Assembly: GCF_001625305.1 (NCBI RefSeq)
Contig: NW_017804187.1
Location: 1,631,766-1,695,765, forward strand
DNA length: 64,000 nt
Direction of reading: 5' to 3'
Source: Branchiostoma belcheri
Taxonomy: Eukaryota > Chordata > Leptocardii > Amphioxiformes > Branchiostomatidae
How positions within the stretch are numbered: the stretch's first letter is position 1; each line of letters opens with the position of its first letter. Below the pieces are notes generated by a model. That model had not been told where the DNA came from, did not search any database, and worked only from the letters and a program-made list of their open reading frames with translations. A program made the translations under genes and the position numbers. Shown here in pieces: positions 60,952 to 64,000 of the stretch.

Positions 60952-63900
60952 ATGTCTTTCCGAGGAGGTGGAGGGGGTTTCCGGGGTGGCCGCGGCGGCG
61001 GATTCGGAGGCCGTGGAAGGGGTTTTGGAGGTGACCGCGGCGGGCGTGGAGGGTTCAGAGGTCGTGGAGGGGGAAGGGGGAGAGGAGGGTACAACAACTA
61101 CGACCAGGGACCCCCTGCAGAGGTCACAGGTAAAGGGAGGAATTATTGTCTTTTGGGAGATGCAGTTCAGTTGTGAATTGCTAGGGGGTGCTCATGTCTT
61201 GCATTAAAAAAAACATGATATCAAAAACCTGCATATTCAGCGGAGGTCACAGGTGAATGGAGAAATTGTTTTTTGGGGAGATGCAGTTCACCTATGAATT
61301 GCTAAGGGGTACTCACTGCTCAAGTGTTTGTAATAGACAACAAATTTTTGCACTGCCACCTTCAAAAGGAAGCTCTGGGACTGTCTTGGCGACCCTTACA
61401 TGTGTGTGCGCTGACCCTAGCCTCTCCATATCATACACACACATAGACGCTACTGAGTCCTTTTTGTACAATGCTTTATGTACCCAGAAAAGTGTTATAG
61501 TATTCTGTCAATGTAATTCTCCATTTTGTAATGTCAGCAGGGCTAGCCCTTTGCAATAGCCACAGCCCTGGCTGTGTATATACTAAACAACCAAATCAAA
61601 TATTATAAATAGATTCTTTTATACTACACTACAACAGTATCAAAACCCTGCATATTTTAGTTTGAGTAGTATTCTACCTTGCTTACATGTACCTTTCTGA
61701 TGTGCCCTCTGTAGAAGCCGGCCACTATGTCCATCCTTGTGAAGGTGACCTTGTGTGTAAGGCTGACCTTGTAGAAAAGGTTCCGTACTTCAACGCCCCC
61801 ATCTACCTGGAGAATAAGGAGCAGATCGGCAAGGTGGACGAGATCTTCGGAGGAATCAAGGACTACGTATCCTTACAGATACAGCTTTCCTTCTGGAGAG
61901 TCCCTTTAAGTTGGCATTCACTCGCTCACTCACTCACTCTCTCACTCTCACTCACTCATTCTCACTCACTCACTCACTCTCTCACTCACTCTCTCACTCA
62001 CTCATTCTCTCACTCACTCACTCACTCATTCTCTCACTCACTCATTCTCTCTCTCTCTTGCTCACTCACTCATTCTCTCACTCATTCACTCGCACTCACT
62101 CTCTCACTCACACTCACTCTCACTCATTCTCTCACTCACTCTCTAACTCACTCACTCATTCACTCGCACTCTTACTCACTCTCTCACTCACTCATTCGCC
62201 CTCACTTTCTCACTCACTCACTCATTCACTCTCTCACTCTCACTCACTCTCTCACCCGCTCACTCACTCTCTCTCACTCACTCACACTCACTCTCCCTCC
62301 CTCACTCACTCACTCTCACTCACTCTCTCACTCACTCTCACTCACTCACTCTCTCACTCACACTCACTCACTCACTCTCACTCACTCACTCCCTCACTCA
62401 CTCACTCTCACTCATTCAGTACTAAGTCTTAAAGTTTGTGATGAAAACCAACTGTTGTGTCTTTGATTTTGTGGTACAAATGTAGTAACTGTAAAACAGA
62501 AGATGAGTTCATCACAAAAACTGGGACAAGTTCCTCCAAGGCATCAAGAACTATGCATCCTTAAGCTTAAGTCCTTAAGTTTTCAGTACTAGTCTTTTAA
62601 GACTTAAAATTTTGTGGTGAAAATCCATTTCAGTTCGTAGTATCTTATACTTCTGTCAATCAAACTTAGGATAATCTCTGCAGGTATTTCCTTAACTCCC
62701 CCCAGTATTTCTCTGTGAAACTTTCAGATAACATGAAGGCTCATTCCTTCTCCAAAGACCAAAAGGTAGGTTATGCTTCAGGCCTGCATTTTTAACTCAG
62801 TTCTTTAAACTTTAAAGTCACAATGTAGAGAAACAGAACATTTCTTTGTTACTTTTGCAGAATGAAAACAAATTGTTTTGCTCTGTTTCTTCTTCTTCTC
62901 CAAGCAAGTAAAGTTTTGTTAGGTTGGACTGTGTCAGTATGTGAAGGTAAACATAATGCATTTGCTTCGCAAGTGTTACCTTTCTAGTTATTAAATATCA
63001 TCAATCGCATGATATTTGTTTTCCCAGTTTTAACTTTACTCCCATCTTTCCTTCACAGTTCTACATTAGCACAGAAAAGCTGCTCCCATTACAGAGATTC
63101 CTCCCCCAGCCTCCAGGGGCAAAGAGAGGCAGGGGTGGTGGAAGAGGAGGGAGGGGTGGCGGAAGAGGTAAGAGCCCTTCTGTTGGTTTTGTGATTTAGA
63201 CACATACAATGGTTGACATTTGGACGGTTTTCCCATACCTTAGACCAATGTTTTGAATAATTATTATTCGTATACAATGTAAATACATCATGTGCAGAGT
63301 TTTTGTTTGTGTGTTTGCATGTTTGTGTGTCCATAGCTATTTTATGGAGTAGAGCCACAGTAAGTAATCTTCAATGTACGAAATCTTCAATGTCTTATTT
63401 TCTTTTCAGGAGGCCGAGGGGGGGTTCGGTGGAAGAGGAGGGTTCGGTGGAAGAGGGGGGTTCCGAGGGGGCCGCGGAGGGGGTAGAGGAGGAGGGGGTG
63501 GATTCAGAGGAAGGGGTGAGTTTCGTAGGGTTTTTTTCTCAGCACGTTTGGCAGTATCTTAAAATTGCGATATTCTGTCATTAGCGGGACTAGACTGTCA
63601 TTAAAAACACGCAGCAATCAGCATATGTATATTATAGTGGTAAAGATAATCAAAACACTCACATACTCTATATAGTCTATAACATGGACAGTAACAGTCA
63701 ACTGGAAAAAAAATAAGAATAACTCCTTTGTTAAATTGGTATCAGTTTACAAATTGCCATAAACATGGTTGTGCATGTACTTTCAGAGTAGATGTAACAC
63801 TCTTAGGTATAGTAAACATGAAATTTGTGCCTTGCATTCGTATATTGCCAACGGACCCTTGACGTAACAAATAGGTAAACGTTTGTTTGTTTGTTTATTC

Positions 63901-63969
63901 CCCTTTTTTCTTCCCCCTTTTGCAGGTGGTGGTGGTGGGTTCCGAGGCAGGGGTCGGGGAGGCTACTGA
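60952..63969 (+). CDS. GAR1: H/ACA ribonucleoprotein subunit GAR1
   Basis: Core protein of H/ACA snoRNPs (rRNA pseudouridylation, telomerase RNP), binding the NAP57/dyskerin catalytic subunit in nucleolus and Cajal bodies. Six coding exons: 60952-61129, 61715-61866, 62706-62765, 63059-63167, 63410-63515, 63926-63969. N-terminal RGG region (residues 1-50), then the GAR1 core [60 protein letters not shown] and [20 protein letters not shown], then a C-terminal RGG region ending GRGRGGY. Summed exons are 649 nt, one more than a multiple of three: a run of seven G at 63418-63424 shifts exon 5 out of the RGG frame, whereas six G would give a clean 215-residue protein (human 217). ATG 60952 directly follows an intron acceptor region. 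Intron 2 has a 500-bp CACT array. Confidence 0.93.
61117..61318 (+). repeat. Duplicated GAR1 first-exon donor edge
   Basis: GAGGTCACAG|GTAAAG at the true donor (61129/61130) recurs as GAGGTCACAG|GTGAAT 123 bp later (61243-61252). Both are followed by GAGATGCAGTTCA, GAATTGCTA.GGGGT and CTCA, so exon edge and intron flank were duplicated together. Confidence 0.9.
61918..62416. repeat. (CACT)n / CTCT microsatellite, about 500 bp
   Basis: Almost pure tetranucleotide CACT with CTCT, ATTC and GCTC interruptions in GAR1 intron 2. It is open in several frames, so it generates long Ser-Leu-Thr-His frames that are not genes. Confidence 0.97.
62530..62566 (+). repeat. Diverged copy of GAR1 exon 2 donor edge
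   Basis: TCCAAGGCATCAAGAACTAT|GCATCCTTAAG resembles the true edge CGGAGGAATCAAGGACTAC|GTATCCTTACAG (61848-61878), about 690 bp upstream across the CACT array. The copy has lost the GT. Confidence 0.6.
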
Positions 63970-64000
63970 TGTCACAACTGGACCTCTCCATAGAATTTCC

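Noticed and set aside
61687..62466. Long Ser-Leu-Thr-His open frame continuing from GAR1 exon 2
   Set aside because: The first part is real exon 2, but after 61866 the frame is intron and a CACT microsatellite, which stays open in several frames by composition.

Overview
The window is animal genomic DNA, most likely from a lancelet (Branchiostoma). Compact intron-rich genes resemble vertebrate orthologues closely, and introns and spacers are packed with small tRNA-derived SINEs, MITEs and minisatellites. The species call is inference; no search was run.

Layout. (1) 1-3.7 kb: RPS14 (+), five coding exons. (2) 3.7-5.2 kb: spacer with Harbinger-like and hAT-like MITEs and a SINE. (3) 5.2-12.5 kb: two tandem minus-strand BTB-domain paralogues; the upstream one (10.5-12.5 kb) has BTB plus the start of BACK, the downstream one (5.2-7.5 kb) ends inside the BTB domain, and neither has kelch repeats. 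(4) 12.5-17 kb: spacer with MITEs and one unrecognised coding-looking exon (15,290-15,483). (5) 17.0-32.3 kb: FNIP (+), 22 coding exons traced to a 1,089-residue protein. (6) 36.1-60.1 kb: DDX46 (-), 27 coding exons traced to a 1,237-residue Prp5-type DEAD-box helicase; it converges on FNIP and carries a frameshifted LINE in intron 22, a TRIM-like LTR element in intron 1, and a foreign plus-strand exon beside a 20-N gap in intron 9. (7) 60.95-63.97 kb: GAR1 (+), divergent from DDX46 across a probable bidirectional promoter, with one extra G in an RGG-coding exon.

Functionally, RPS14 (40S subunit), DDX46 (U2 snRNP/branch-site step of splicing) and GAR1 (H/ACA pseudouridylation RNP) are RNA/ribosome housekeeping genes. 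FNIP belongs to the FLCN-AMPK-mTORC1 nutrient-sensing axis.

The most striking unexplained pattern is recurrent tandem duplication that spans exon edges. At 16 places in four unrelated genes, a short unit containing a few exon bases plus the splice donor or acceptor (or, once, the stop codon) is repeated 2 to 6 or more times beside the true exon. Examples are six 71-bp copies at FNIP exon 10, four 48-bp copies at DDX46 exon 12 and three 144-bp copies at DDX46 exon 8. Other notable items are an in-frame second start in RPS14, nested MITE/SINE insertions with intact target duplications, hammerhead-like motifs in repeat ends, and TFEB-type E-boxes before FNIP.
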